A stretch of DNA of 64,000 nucleotides from Taenia hydatigena (GCA_036345935.2 JADWOT020000008.1:7458156-7522155); one strand, 5' to 3'. Positions 12,927 through 24,941 are shown, counted from the stretch's first letter. Program-made: numbers and translations. Notes: a model not told the origin generated them from the letters alone.

Positions 12927-14234
12927 CACGTACGGTGAGGCGGTGCAACGATAAAAAATCTGACCTTACACGGACAGGCGCTCAAACAGAGGTGACACCT
13001 CTAAGGGCAATACAGACTACAGGTGGTTCTACTGCTCCAGTCTCAGGTGTGCACTCTGCCGAGAGTGAGTGTTCATTCCCCTTAGATCTTTCCTGCGATC
13101 ATGGGTCTCGTTAATAAGTAGAACTGATTATCCCACGCGGTGTTTGTGACACTACATAATTCAGGTTTTTTGATAGTTTGACTGACATCTCATTAATTAG
13201 AACATACATGAGTTACATTTTGAGCCACAATTAATGCAGACTGTTCGGCTTCGCTGCACCAAGCAGATGTGAAACGCTTTGACTTCCGAAAGCTAGCAGA
13301 CTCTTGCCTGAGGTCTACAAGAGACCAATTCACCCTAAAGACTGGTGATGGGTCAGAAAGGCGCCAGAAATGCCTTCCCAAACTGCGATTGCAACACTCC
13401 CTCTTACCCACTCGCACCGCGACCAACAGATGCAGGTAAATACTCTGCTGCTTAAAAATAAGTAGGTGTTGTCTACCAAGAAATTTAACATGATGATCCC
13501 TTTTTAGAACGAAAAGGCAGTACATCTGCCGATTTTGCTACCGACAATTCACCAAATCCTACAATCTTCTTATCCATGAGCGCACTCATACAAATGAACG
13601 ACCCTTTTCTTGCGAAGTTTGTGGAAGAGCATTTCGAAGGCAGGACCATCTACGCGACCACAAGTGAGTCGTTGTATCCGAAATGTTCTAAAAGCTTGTT
13701 TATTTGTTCGTCATAATTTGAGAACATCCACAAATGTATTGCACTAAATCCAAAATTGAGTTATGCAACACAGAGAGATCCATTCTACTTGCGTCTATGG
13801 TATAACCGAGAGATAACCAACGTTAATAGTAGTGCTGCCATTTCTAAAAACCGTAGAAGGCAGTGTGTCATTTGGATTTTTGTAATACGACTCGATTCCG
13901 ATTCCATGGATTCAAATCAAAACAAACGTAACAGGGAAGAGAACGTTGCACCCCTAAAAGAGATCAGAATGTTCAATGACAAGCACATTCCATGTCTTTA
14001 CTTTCGATGAGGAATTAATAGCTGTGTATTCAACAGTGCAGTTGAGCTAGTGCCTCGTAAATGCACTGAATTAGCCAATGTCAGGAAACAACTTTTAAAA
14101 AAACTGCCACTTTTTTACTCTTCAGGTACATACATAGCACAAAGAAACCGTTTGCATGTGAATTTTGCGGCAAAGGGTTCTGTCAGTCAAGGACACTCGC
14201 ACTGCACAAAATAACCCATTTTCCCAACAAATAA
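12927..14234 (+). CDS. osr: Odd-skipped-related C2H2 zinc-finger transcription factor
   Basis: Odd-skipped/OSR proteins are nuclear DNA-binding regulators of development. The zinc-finger exons are clear. 13508-13663 encodes finger 1 ([20 protein letters not shown]) and most of finger 2 ([18 protein letters not shown]). 14126-14234 completes it (YIHSTKKPF) and encodes finger 3 ([18 protein letters not shown]), stopping at TAA. The phrases [22 protein letters not shown] and [11 protein letters not shown] are hallmarks of this family. The preceding exon 13240-13435 ends in phase after a 72-nt intron and holds [12 protein letters not shown], similar to a region N-terminal to the fingers in odd/bowl proteins. 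A further upstream exon, about 12927-13109, is plausible and contains FPLDLSC, a CtBP-type PxDLS motif; its borders are uncertain. The start codon was not found. The protein ends nine codons after the last finger helix, so the tail is very short. Confidence 0.85.
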
Positions 14235-14277
14235 AAATCATGGTGAATTATTTTTCTTTGCACTAAGTGTTTCACAA

Positions 14278-14283
14278 AATAAA
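14278..14283 (+). promoter_or_regulatory. Polyadenylation signal AATAAA (odd-skipped-related gene)
   Basis: A canonical AATAAA hexamer 44 nt after the TAA stop of the zinc-finger gene. No other signal is needed to end this transcript. Confidence 0.5.
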
Positions 14284-14524
14284 GATGAATTTTGTTTTTA
14301 AGGTCACCCATTCCATGGTCAATTGTTTGCAATAAACCGAAGTGGGCGTGAAGGCAATTTGAGGATGCTAGTAGGCTCAAAGTGGTGCATTTCAATGGGC
14401 GTCAACCAAAACGTTCTGTAGCTTTTTTAATGTCTAAAAATTCGTTTGATCTTAGGCAATAAGGAAAATGCATCCATTCCCTACATTGTAATTGCTTACT
14501 TGTGAAATGCATTAAAAGAGGGTA

Positions 14525-14720
14525 CGGTATTAATCTATGATGCTTTGGATGTCTCTCGGTTTTGCAAACGCTTACTTAGGCCTCCACTATTGTACCTGCG
14601 CCGAACAGTCTGGCCTCCGGGCCACGCCAGTAACCTCCGAGGCCTACTCTGCGTCGTAATGCATATTCAACTCGAATATTGTGTCTTCTTTAATCGTCTA
14701 GGCAGTCTTGGAATGCTACA
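14525..14720 (+). mobile_element. Diverged TRIM-family LTR
   Basis: Sense-oriented, strongly decayed copy. It keeps TCTCGGTTTTGC, the block GTCTGGCCTCCGGGCCACGC, GAATATTGTGTCTTCTTT and the terminal GGAATGCTACA. The left boundary is approximate. Confidence 0.55.
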
Positions 14721-16272
14721 AAACCACCAGACGCTTTCACCACAAAGTCGAAACAGGTCCTGAATGCCAAGGACCATATCCTTATCAGTTCACAAGGGAT
14801 GTTAATGTAGGAAAAAACATCCTCCTCCTCATTGGCTAATGCTGATGGTACCTAGAAGCCTTTCCAGTCATGTTTCCAAGATTAGTTGCCCCACAGGAGG
14901 TCAAATGTGAGTATCTGTACCGGCCATTACAAGTGTTTGCAGTATTTTTCTTAACCATTCAAGAAGGCTTTGTTGCAACTAGAAATACTGTAGAGCAAGA
15001 AATTAGCATTTGTTCCTAAAAAGGTGAAGAATGATTGAGAAGTTATGGAAGGTACAACCATGACACATACCACACACTAGAACTATCAGAGGGCACAAAT
15101 CTCGCAACGATTTTAGATCCACATTTAGGTTTGCCATATACCTAGACTTTAGCAGGCAGTTCTCCTGTGATTAGAGCTTAATGCATCCCAGAAGCGTACT
15201 CTGGTAAACAGTACAGGTAGTGGTCAAACGCATACCGTCCCACGACATTACTACTGCAGCTGACCTGAATTGGTTGGGTTGGAGCGTTTATTCCATTGAG
15301 ACATTCTGTGACATGGACCGTGAAAGCAGCCCTACTTCACAATGCTTCCATTTACATAGCTCAAGCTCGAAAGCACCGCGATACTCCATTCACAAGGAGG
15401 TATTCACGGCCTTTTCAGAAAGAGGCCAACAGCCCAAGAGTTTCAGGTTTCAAACTCAAAATGGGCAATTGTATTTTTTGTTTGAGAATACATAAGAGCG
15501 AAGTGGATAGTTCGGTGTCACAGAGTACTGTACACGCCACTTGGTAGGGCAGGCCGTGCCACGATCAGGGGTGGCATCTATGACCATGAGGTACGAAGCC
15601 CACACATCGCGATTGGATTTAGAAATTATTGTGGAAGTTGAAGGTCATGTCATGTTGGCATAGTTGCTGTTTCCGATTGAAGCGTAGAAAAGCGGCAAAC
15701 TCAGTAGCTGATAGACTGGTGCCTAACCCACGCTCTAAAAAATGACTAGAAAGCATGAAGACTAGCAAATCTGTCCATTGAAGTTCCAGGGAGTCAAATT
15801 GTGATAGATTTCGTCAGCCGCTATTTGCAGGACACTTAATCTGAACTGACCAGTTGAAGAAAAAACCCTTAATGCAGGTGAGAAAATGTATAAAGTATGA
15901 GCTAGCTGCACTCCGGGTGGCAGTATGCCACAGAAGGTAGGAGTGACGATTTTCTCGAACAAAAAAAAAACAAGCGACACAACTGTAAGTAAATCTGTCA
16001 GCTCAAAAGCCTACATGTCGCCAAAATCGTGTAATATCGACACCGATTTGAACACTCACTAATTAAAAAAATGTGGCGCCCAAGTGGCCACAAGCTTGTC
16101 CATAAAAATACCTTAGGTCAAAGATAAGAATGTTGGTAACCATTTGCGGTCAAGATTGGAAGGCTGAAAAAGGTGTAAAAGGGAAACACACACACACACA
16201 CATGTGCACATCACAAAGAGAGCGATTAAGGATCGGAGAAAGACGAGGAAGCAATTCAGCCTGCAGCCGATC
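14721..16272. other. Intergenic between convergent genes
   Basis: Lies between the 3' ends of the odd-skipped-related gene (plus) and NAD kinase (minus). Short frames up to about 90 codons show no family signal. Confidence 0.35.
16186..16202. repeat. (CA)n microsatellite
   Basis: An uninterrupted AC/CA run of 17 bases just downstream of the NAD kinase stop codon (in its 3' flank). Confidence 0.8.
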
Positions 16273-19200
16273 TCAGCTGTACTCGTGAAAACGCTCAGGC
16301 AAGAAATTGGCCTCGTTGAATTCGTTCTGTCGATGTCGCGCATTCCAGTGCAGGCAATGCGCCAGGTCCTTGAACCAGTCGGCCACCTGCAAAGGGGATG
16401 AAGAACCATCACTACCACTCCATGCCCCAGTGCATGCATGTATCACTGTTGCGATAAAGTCAAAATGGTTAGATCAGAAGGCACGACTTTACTCATTGCA
16501 ATTTATTTTACCATGCCATGAAGTACGTCCTTCTCACATTTACTTACTCCTACCTTCAAAGCGTGAAGTAAATTGAGTTTAGGGGATGCACCATCAAAAT
16601 GCCAAACCATTTTTTTAACGACATCAATTAATGCGAAGCAATAACCACGACAAACAACTTCTCTGGCAAGAGGAGAGGGACGCAGGATACCGCGTAAAAC
16701 TAGTAACATGTAGGCAAAAATTTTGTAGACTGTTGTATTCTCAGGCAGGAACTATGTGAGCAGTGATGTAAAATCGACGGCATAATTAAACCGAAAAATT
16801 AGGTTTATTTTAATCAAACAGTCCGCGCATCACATGGTACCAGGTGGTTAGAAAGTCAAGAGAATAAATACTTTTGTCGGGGAAGTGGTTTTTAAGCTAA
16901 ACAGAATAGTAAAGCAACAGATATAACAACGGCACCACCTCGCAAGCGCACTGCTTCTGTGAGAGCTGCAGCCACAGAGCTGCTTTAAAAATTATGACGA
17001 CCTCCAAGGTGCTATCCCACCTTCTTTCAAAGCAAGAAAAAGGCACTCAGGTGCCAACGAAGTGGTCTTTCTAGGCTCTGGCTGAGCAGCAATATGAGTT
17101 GTAGCTGCGCTTCCATGATGAGGCTTAAACATCAGCAACTGGGATTACAGCCACTCCGAAAGAAAGCAATGCACCACTCACTTAAGACTCCCTGAGACTC
17201 TCCAAGTAACTTTACTCGACAAATAATTTGAAATGCCTCTGCCTCAGAGGGCCAGGAACTTTAGCATCTCGGTCATTACAAGCTTAACAGAATGTATCTC
17301 TAAGGCAATAATTCCACCACTGAGTAGTCACATACTGATGTGTGCCAGAAAAATTGATGGCCCATTTTAAATCGCACTAAGGCAATAAAAAAGGCATCTT
17401 TATTTATTTTTTTGATATATTTCAACAAAGCCAAACTACTGCTTGCATCCTTTTCATCTCCGAGTTATCCCTGTTAGTAATAAACATGCATTGAACCAGG
17501 AAGATACCATGGTTTTAGGAACTTCACAGCTTATTAAAACGAAAATCAGGTAAGTGAAACTTGTGTGAGGAGAAATTATGGTTACGCTTCCAAGAAGTAA
17601 ATTGTACGAGGTTGTTCAATAAAATAGGTTCTGAAAATTCCCCATTTTTAATCATCTGTTCACTAACATAGCGCTTTATGGCTTTCGCCAGTAGATTTAT
17701 CAGTGGCCTAAAGTCTGAGACAACCTCCACAGAATGTTTGTTTTTAGGAGTAGACATGTAAATTTGGCTGCTCTAACACAGAAATTAGGTTTTTTTTGTG
17801 TCCACACTCTGAAAGCACCAAAATTTCACTCAAATGAGGTGGCAGCCACATGCATAACTGGAGAAGCGACCACATCAGATGACATTACCACCTGTACAAA
17901 GAAGGCCGAGCGACTCTCCAAGTGCGAATTGAAGTTAAGGCAGAGAACTGAAAAGCTGCTACTGCCCCAGATCGGAATGTGCTCCTTAATGTGATCTCAT
18001 GGGATGTTGATTCAATCCTTAGCCAATCAGTGTCAGTATCAAGTGGTTAATCATCAAAAGTGGGTAAAAATATGTCAAAACTGTCGAGATCAGGAAATGC
18101 AACACAAGGCTGGTTTTTTATGCTGCTTCGAAGTGACTCATAAACCGATTTGTACTAGCCGAAATAGGTTGAAGAAAACTAACCTTAGAAGGTGAGTACT
18201 TTCAGTCAATTGTAAAGCTAGTTCAAAAATTATCGTTGACCAACATACAGTCTGTAGATAACTAGGTGCGAGAATCCACCGGAAGTATGGAGAATCGCTA
18301 ATGAAACGCTCTATGAAGCGGTTAATAATAACTTGACTGACATTTCAGTCATACGCTAAGCCACTTGGACAGCAGGAGAAGGCATGATTTGAATCACATT
18401 GAATGCATGGGGAGCAGAAAGAGGGTCACAGACCTGATTTTCACTACCAAAGCATGGAACAGGGAAGTGAGAGGCAGTGAAGACAACGCGGTCGTCCTTG
18501 TGAATGATATGGTGGTGTCGAAGGCGTCCATCGTTGGAGAGGTGAACGGATTCGCAGCGCGCGTCGGGAGCAATGGAGACCTCGAGGCGAGTAGAGAAGG
18601 GGAGCACCAGCGGACGACAGCTCAACGAGTGCGCGTTGATCGGTGTCACAAGAATGGCCGGCACTGCAGGATTCAGTATCGATGCGCCCGCCGACATGGA
18701 ATACGCTGTACTCCCTGTTGGTGTGGAGATTATCAAGCCTAGTGGAGGAGAGTGAACACACGATCTTAACGCTCTACTGAAATTAAGTAGGCTTAGGTAC
18801 ACAGAAACACTTCATAGTACTGATTTCAAACTTGGTGTGTGGTACTCGAGGTAGCCTAGGGCAGCAATTGGGAAAGGGAAATAATACAACGACAGAAAAA
18901 AACAACGAGTACAAGTGAGGTAGAGAACGCGGTTCTAACTGGTAAGGTTATGGAGAGAGAATTCAAACCGTGGAGCAAATAAATTTTGTAGGAAAACAGC
19001 TCCAACTTGCATGCACCTAGCAAGCACTAGAAGAGCAAACAAGCGCTCACTGCTAGCCATTAAAGAAGTCAAATAAATAACTTTAAATGAGAGCAACAAA
19101 AGGGTATGTATGCGACAGCTTTTCAAGACATCAACATAAAAGACTGCCTCACCACAAAGTTGGTGGGTTTTTGAAACGGAGCGGACGCATGTGAAAGGTG

Positions 19201-21825
19201 AAAACAGTTACTATTAGTCTGCAAACCCTTCTTCGAAACAAATCAAAAGGCTTGAAAACTACTTTATTTTTCTTCTGATAATCCAAATATTTTCTAAACT
19301 GAAACTCCACTCTCAGTTAAACATTATTTTATTTGCAAATTAAAAATTGAATCAAGAGTTAAGACAACAGTAATTTCCTAACAGAATGTTTAAACAGGTT
19401 TCCAAAAAGCTTACCAAGTAATCCGAGGGAATTGAACTAAAAACACAGGGTTATTCAAATGCGTCTTTAATTAAGGCGATTAATTTTAGCCTGGATACAT
19501 CTTATGTCAGCATTATCATGGAATTAAGTCCTGCATGGCTCCATAACAAATGGTATCAGAGAGAGATTTATGAGTAAGCCCATCTTTGCGAGAAATGAGC
19601 GTAAAAAGCATGAATAAGTGGCATAGGGAGCAGATTTAAGGACGTACCATCACCCCAAAATCGAGTGACCTCCTTGCCATCAACACTGAGAACTAAGACC
19701 GTGAGGTAAGGGCAGTTTCCACGAGTGAAGGTTGCTTCGTTCAGTATCTAACACCCGAAATGCACGGTATTAAAATGGGAACATCAATCTATGCAAGTTC
19801 TGCATGGATTGCGATTGATTAGAAAATCTCACACTCTAATTTCAACGATGGTGAGCGCTTTGAAGAGAAAATAGGACTGGCAATGAGGCATAAGTGCAAA
19901 GTTGCATAACTTTGTGAGAGAGAAGCAATTCGGCAGACAGTGCAACGATGCACTGAAGATAAGAGTGAAGATCCTATCACTCACATGGAAAAAATCTGCT
20001 CCAGTTTGGTCTCCAACTGAGCCTAGCTCTATGGATGGAGGAGGACACAGTTCGGAGTTCTTCCCACGTATCATTTGACAACAGAGGCGGGAGCGAAGAA
20101 TGCAGGGACCGCCCTCTGAACGAAGATGCAGGCAAGACAGGCAGATTAGTTTAATTCCTAGCAGGTTTTCGATTTTCAATAGCCTACGCTACAATTGCGT
20201 CGTGTCCCATACCTTCGTTTGGGTGTCTGCGCTGCAAACATTATTGTTTTAAGCATTGGCAACGTTACAAAATAGCTTTATAAAATGGCGCTAATCAGGG
20301 GCTTCATAGTACTCAAATACAAGCACAATTACTAGGTGAGAGTTTATGCAAATGAACTTCAATAAAAATGGACAATATAAGTGGCACTTGAGTGAGGTCT
20401 TGACGAGATGACTACCTTAATTCACCTAAGAATTCAAAGTAGATGGATCAGACGTTACCCATACCAGTGTAAATTTGCTCAAGGACATGGGGGAAGTCAG
20501 CGAAGTCGAAGGGCGTGAGAAAGCCCAGGCTACCCATGAAGAAAGAAATGACGGGCGGAACCGTATCCTGGGGGAATAAATAAACTGATAGAACGGTGCG
20601 CAGAAAATGGGTATCAGTTTGATGATAATTCGACAACCATTCCTACTTTCAAGCAATAAAAAAAATTAAAAAGGCACATTGCTTGATTAAGCGTTCTGCG
20701 CGTAATTTCAGCATCATTTTCGACGTTGAGAGTCAGCGTATTTTGATCCATGCAGTGCAAACCATTTTCGCACTGAGAGACAGGAAGGTTAACTACTAAG
20801 TTAAAAAAACTTATCCACAAGGACCCAACTTATTAGATTCTGCTGAAAGAAAAGCACAAAATCTAGGCTTAGATAAATTAACGGCCAAAATATACCTGAA
20901 AGAGAGATGCCACATGAAGAAGAGTGCCATCACCACCCATGCAAATGACCATATCCGTGAGATTTGGTTCATTGACCATTTGACCGTCAAACAATACAAT
21001 CGCACTCTCAGAATTGACCATTTGGGTGTCAGCCTGCCAAATTTGCTCAGGATGTTTGCCAGCATCGATTATTTCAGGAGGTAAATCGACTCGATCCAAA
21101 TCAGCCACTGATTTCTTGCGATCACCGGAAGGGGGAGGTCTCCCATGCCGAATGTGGGCATCCAGAATTGGCCGAAATTCCTCATCTGCACGTAGAGCCT
21201 CGATACTGGGTTTTTCCAAAAAGATGAACGCGTTGAAGTACTAAAAACAACAAGAGGAGTAGTCTCAATTTGCATGATAACATAACGGTACCACGGAGAT
21301 GCATCAAGGCAAAGAAAATACATTCCACTAACTTTCAGCGCCAAATTAGCGCAAATTTCCAAGGTTCGCAAGGTCACAAAATTAGTGCCAAAAACTAGTT
21401 CCCTTAATTTCTTGTTTTTAAATGTACTGCTCCATGATTTCAATCAGCAACACTCCCTCTACTACTATATGACTTAAATTAGTTTGCAATAATTGCTTCT
21501 TTTTATTGTTATGAACGTACAGCCTTATATTTTTGACCGTGGCGAAGTAAATTTATTAGAACAGTAAGAAGACAGCCTAGTGTTTTCAGTTGAATTGGTA
21601 TTACTGAACTCTGATTATTCAAAGGCGCTGTTTAATAAATGCGCCAGGTCTAGAACTCCTTCTTATAGAAAAGACACCTAAACAAAAGTAAACAAATGTC
21701 AAGACAAATTAATAAATATAACCTTAAGGAGGAAATAGACGACAGCTTTTAAGCCAGTGACGACAGACGTGGTATTCATCTTGTGAACGATTAGAACATT
21801 CTTCGATCGGTAGTTCCACTTAATT
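16273..21825 (-). CDS. NADK: NAD kinase, 5' exons not found
   Basis: NAD kinase phosphorylates NAD+ to NADP+, usually in the cytosol. Seven minus-strand exons join in phase: 21825-21723 (KNVLIVHKMN), 21240-20896 (ending MVICMGGDGTLLHVASLFQ, with the GGDG motif), 20567-20459 (PPVISFFMGSLGFLTPFDF), 20115-19985 (CILRSRLCCQMI), 19747-19648 (LNEATFTRG, ending GDG), 18738-18434 (LIISTPTGSTAYSMSAGAS) and 16386-16273 (VADWFKDLAHCLHWNARH, stop). The order matches animal NADK through to the C-terminal helix. The last intron is 2,047 nt; without the last exon the frame would read on to a stop at 18356, which is not the true end. The second exon carries a longer stretch before GGDG than the human protein. 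The donor at 20459 has an alternative 6 nt upstream. The N-terminal regulatory region is missing and probably lies to the right of 21825. Confidence 0.88.
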
Positions 21826-22162
21826 CTGTAAACATTACCATTCTTCTTTAGGCTAAAGAGGTAACTTGCTAGAAACAAATACCTGAATGACGGATGGATA
21901 CAGACGACCTCACACATTAAAAAGTTCAGGCACATCCAATCCAACCAGCACACGGTACTACTAGAAGGTCACAAGTGAACCTCGAGGACATATGATTCAC
22001 TGAGGCATATTAAAACCGGAACCGGATGATATGTAATTAAATTATGCATTAAATCCTTTTGAAATGTAAGCACTTTATTGTTGCTAAATGAGTCCAGCTA
22101 GATCTACTCTAAACAAATAGTACAGTGGGTAAAACATGCAGTACGTTTAGGTTAGGCTATAG

Positions 22163-22350
22163 TGTAGCGGCCCGAGACTTCTTTGAGGGCAAAAAAAGGC
22201 ATAATACTAAGGTATAATATATACGTATTCTACAAGCAGAGGGTACAGGGTTGCTGACATAGCCTAGAGGCCAGCCCACGCCGCTAGGGCAATATGACCA
22301 CCCCTGAGACCGAAACCGAAATCGGTAGTCATAACAAACAAAGTACTACA
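22163..22350 (-). mobile_element. Solo LTR of TRIM family
   Basis: Plus-strand TGTAGCGGCCCGAGAC to AAGTACTACA, with the family blocks between (TAATATATACGTATTC, GGCCAGCCCACGCC). Flanks TATAG and TTGAC do not match, so the target duplication is lost or the copy is rearranged. Confidence 0.82.
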
Positions 22351-22523
22351 TTGACATTCGCTGACCAAACTTCGCAACCAATAGGTGTTGAGCAGACTGC
22401 CTGAGATGGCAATAAAAAAAGATTATCTGATTTAGTCAACTACTACAAGTACCAATTGAGATAAAGCAATCCCAAGTCGCAACAACCGGTCATAAATAAT
22501 AAAATACTCAAAATTATGTTAGA

Positions 22524-22690
22524 AGTAGCGTCTCAAAGCTCTCTTAAAGGCAAAAAAGGGCAGAATATTCAACGGACAGAGGGAAATAAGCTGCTGGCAT
22601 GGCCTGGAGGCCAGTCTACGCAGCTAGGGCAATACAACCACCTCTATGACCCTGACCAGAACCGGTAGTTCAAATGGACAAAGTACTACA
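22524..22690 (-). mobile_element. Solo LTR of TRIM family, internally deleted
   Basis: Starts AGTAGCGTCTC (first base mutated from T) and ends AAAGTACTACA. About 20 bp shorter than full copies because the TATA-like stretch is missing. Flanked by TTAGA (22519-22523) and TTAGG (22691-22695), a 4/5 target duplication. Confidence 0.8.
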
Positions 22691-23177
22691 TTAGGATTCA
22701 GTATTGGCGTAAAAAAATGCAGTAGAGTGAATAGCGACTTATGGTCTTGGCTTAACAATGGGAAAACGCGTGATAAATATATGTTTTAAATTAACCATTT
22801 AAGCATTTAAACCGCAGTGTTGCGTAAACTTATTAAGTTAGCAACGTAGAAATTCAGCGTGATTTTGCCAATAAAACTGTGAATAGCACAAACTTATAAA
22901 AGAGTTGGATCTAAACGGGGATGGACACTGAATCATATAAATTGTTTTTAGGCTGACTGCTATTTTTACTCAAGGATTTGGCTAGTCATATCTGTAATGC
23001 TTTGTTTGTTTGAACTACCGGTTTCGGTCAAGGTTACAGAGGTGGCCGTACTGCCCTGGCTGCGTCAGCTGGCCTCCGGGGCATACTAGCAGCCTATTTC
23101 CCTCTGTCCGGTCAATATATGTATTCTACCCTGCCACTTTGCCTTCTTTTGCCTTAAGGGAGCCTCGGGACGCTACA

Positions 23178-23190
23178 TTGGTGGCAGCGG
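23178..23190 (+). other. Primer-binding-site-like sequence of the TRIM
   Basis: TTGGTGGCAGCGG directly follows the 5' LTR terminal ACA. Read from TGG, it would pair with a tRNA 3' end carrying CCA. It resembles the initiator tRNA-Met binding site at about ten of twelve positions from memory, but the tRNA cannot be identified from this window. Confidence 0.6.
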
Positions 23191-23686
23191 AAAGCGGACC
23201 CGACTCTATAGGGTTACTATCCCGACCTCTACCACTTGTGGCATGTTGCAGTGATGCGAAAGAAGTGCATGTGCTACGGACGGGCCACGAACGACATCTA
23301 CCTCCGGCATCTGCCCCTTCTTCGTGTTCTGCAAAAAAGCTATCAACAATTGAAGCGGCACTAGCCATGGACCACATGGAAAGTTTCGTTTCGAAGATTA
23401 TCCTAATATACTTGCTTAAGGAGATCGGCGTGCTACTGCCTCCCTACGGACATACTAATAGTCGGCAGAACCACTTATTCTGGACTTTGTTTCCAAGCCA
23501 AACGAGAAACTCGAAGTGCAATGCACTGTCAAGAGGGATCACTGACGTTGGTGTCAAGCATCACCTCAATCGCGTCGAATGTTGGCGACTGGCATGGTTA
23601 GCTCGTGGGTGCTTATTGCAGCACTGAGTATGTTGTGATGGCTGACGCGGGAGATGTACCGAGGGGCGCGTCGAGGACGACGCACG

Positions 23687-23703
23687 AAAGAGAAGAGGGG
23701 CAA
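23687..23703 (+). other. Polypurine tract of the TRIM
   Basis: A purine run (GAAAGAGAAGAGGGG followed by CAA) abutting the 3' LTR start at 23704. The sister elements carry GGAAGAGGAGAGGGGCAA at the same place, so it is conserved. Confidence 0.7.
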
Positions 23704-24077
23704 TGTAGTACGTTGTTTGTTGGAAATAGCAAATTCTGTCAAGGTCACAGGGGTGGCCGTACTGCCCTAGCAGCGTTGGCTGGCCCTCGGGCCATGCCAG
23801 CAGCCTATTTCCCTCCGTCCGTTGAATATATATATTCTACTCTAGCATTCTGCCTTTTTTTTTTGCCTTCAAGGGAGCCTCAGGACTCTACAATATCGTC
23901 CTTGCCAAGCGAGGGGCTTCTGAGCCACGTCAGTGGGTTCAATCTCCTCTTCTTGCCTTAAATGCAAATTCTGTCTACGCATTATACCTATTTTTGTATA
24001 TAATAAAGTGCTTTGACGCTACAATTCCTCGAGAGGGATCTATGAAACATTTGCAGCTGAATCAAATTTAGTAACGC

Positions 24078-24941
24078 TGCAGTACGTTGTTTTTTTAAGC
24101 CACCAGTTTCGGTCAGAGTCACAGAGGTGGCTAAATTCCTCTATCCGCGTAGGCTGGTCTCCGGCCCATGCCAGCAGCTGAATCCCCTCTGTCTGCTGAA
24201 TACATATATTCTACTCTAGTATTCTGCCTTCTTTTGCCTTCGAGGGAGCCTCAGGACGCTTAATTGATAGCAGCAAAAAGCGGATCTGACTCTATAGGGC
24301 TTCTATCCCGATTTCTATCGCTTGTGGCATATTGCAGCGGTGCGGAGGAAGTGCATATGCCACGGCATCTACCCTATCTCCGTGTTCTACAAGAAAGCTA
24401 TTAACAACTAAGCGACACTAGCCATGGACCACCTGAAAAGTTTCGTTTCGAAGATTACCCCTATTATACTTGCTTAAGGAGATCGGCGTGCTAACGCCAC
24501 CCTACGGGCATACTGATGGTCGGCAGAACCACTTATTCTAAACTTGTTTCCAAGCCAAACGAGACTCGAAGTGCAATGCACTGTCAAAAGGAATCACTGA
24601 CGTTGGTGTCAAGCATCGCCTCAATCGCGTCGAATGTCGACGACTGGCGTGGTTAGCTCGTGGGTGCTTATTGCAGCACTGATTACGTTGTGATGGCTGA
24701 CGCAGGAAGTGTACCAAGGGGTGCGTCGAGGACGGTGTTTGGAAGAGGAGAGGGGCAATGCAATACCTTGTTTGTTTGAAGTACCTTTTGTGGTTAGAGT
24801 CACAGGGGTGGCCGTATTGCCCTAGCTGCGTAGGCTGGCCTCCAGGCCATGTCAGCAGCTTATTTTTCTCTGCCTGGTAAAAGTGTTTTTTACTTCAGTA
24901 TTCTGTTTTTTTTGCCTTCAAATGAGCTTCAGAACGCTACA
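24078..24941 (+). mobile_element. Full-structure TRIM retroelement, no clear TSD
   Basis: 5' LTR about 24078-24263 (TGCAGTACG...GGACGCTTAA), PBS-like TTGATAGCAGC, internal region 24264-24758 closely similar to that of the element at 22993, polypurine tract GGAAGAGGAGAGGGG, and 3' LTR 24759-24941 (TGCAATACC...ACGCTACA). The flanks AACGC and TTTCT do not match. The LTR ends and PBS are mutated, so it is older than its neighbour. Confidence 0.85.

Larger units (their letters stand above)
22993..23892 (+). mobile_element. Full-length TRIM retroelement with perfect 5-bp TSD
   Basis: A 900-bp noncoding LTR element. The 5' LTR is 22993-23177 (185 bp, TGTAATGC...CGCTACA), followed at once by a primer-binding-site-like TTGGTGGCAGCGG. 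The internal region is 23178-23703. A polypurine tract GAAAGAGAAGAGGGG lies just before the 3' LTR at 23704-23892 (189 bp, TGTAGTACG...CTCTACA). The direct repeat ATATC flanks both ends (22988-22992 and 23893-23897), so the borders are exact. There are no gag, protease, reverse transcriptase or integrase motifs; a 205-codon frame from 23010 crosses from the 5' LTR into the internal region, is disrupted in the sister element and looks fortuitous. This structure fits terminal-repeat retrotransposons in miniature as described for taeniid tapeworms. Mobilisation would need enzymes from another element. Confidence 0.9.

Noticed and set aside
13193..13525. 110-codon minus-strand frame
   Set aside because: It lies opposite the odd-skipped-related exons, whose plus-strand reading gives clear zinc fingers in phase.
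18365..18742. 125-codon plus-strand frame
   Set aside because: It lies antisense to the NAD kinase exon with the TPTGSTAYS motif; a shadow.
18356..18802. NAD kinase frame taken as ending at 18356
   Set aside because: After Gln at 18434 the reading loses NADK similarity. A GT donor there and a matching exon at 16386-16273 encoding the conserved C-terminus show that the extra sequence is intron.
23010..23627. 205-codon frame across the 5' LTR and internal region of the full TRIM
   Set aside because: It begins inside the LTR, has no retroelement domain, and is disrupted in the sister elements at 24 and 33 kb, so it is fortuitous.
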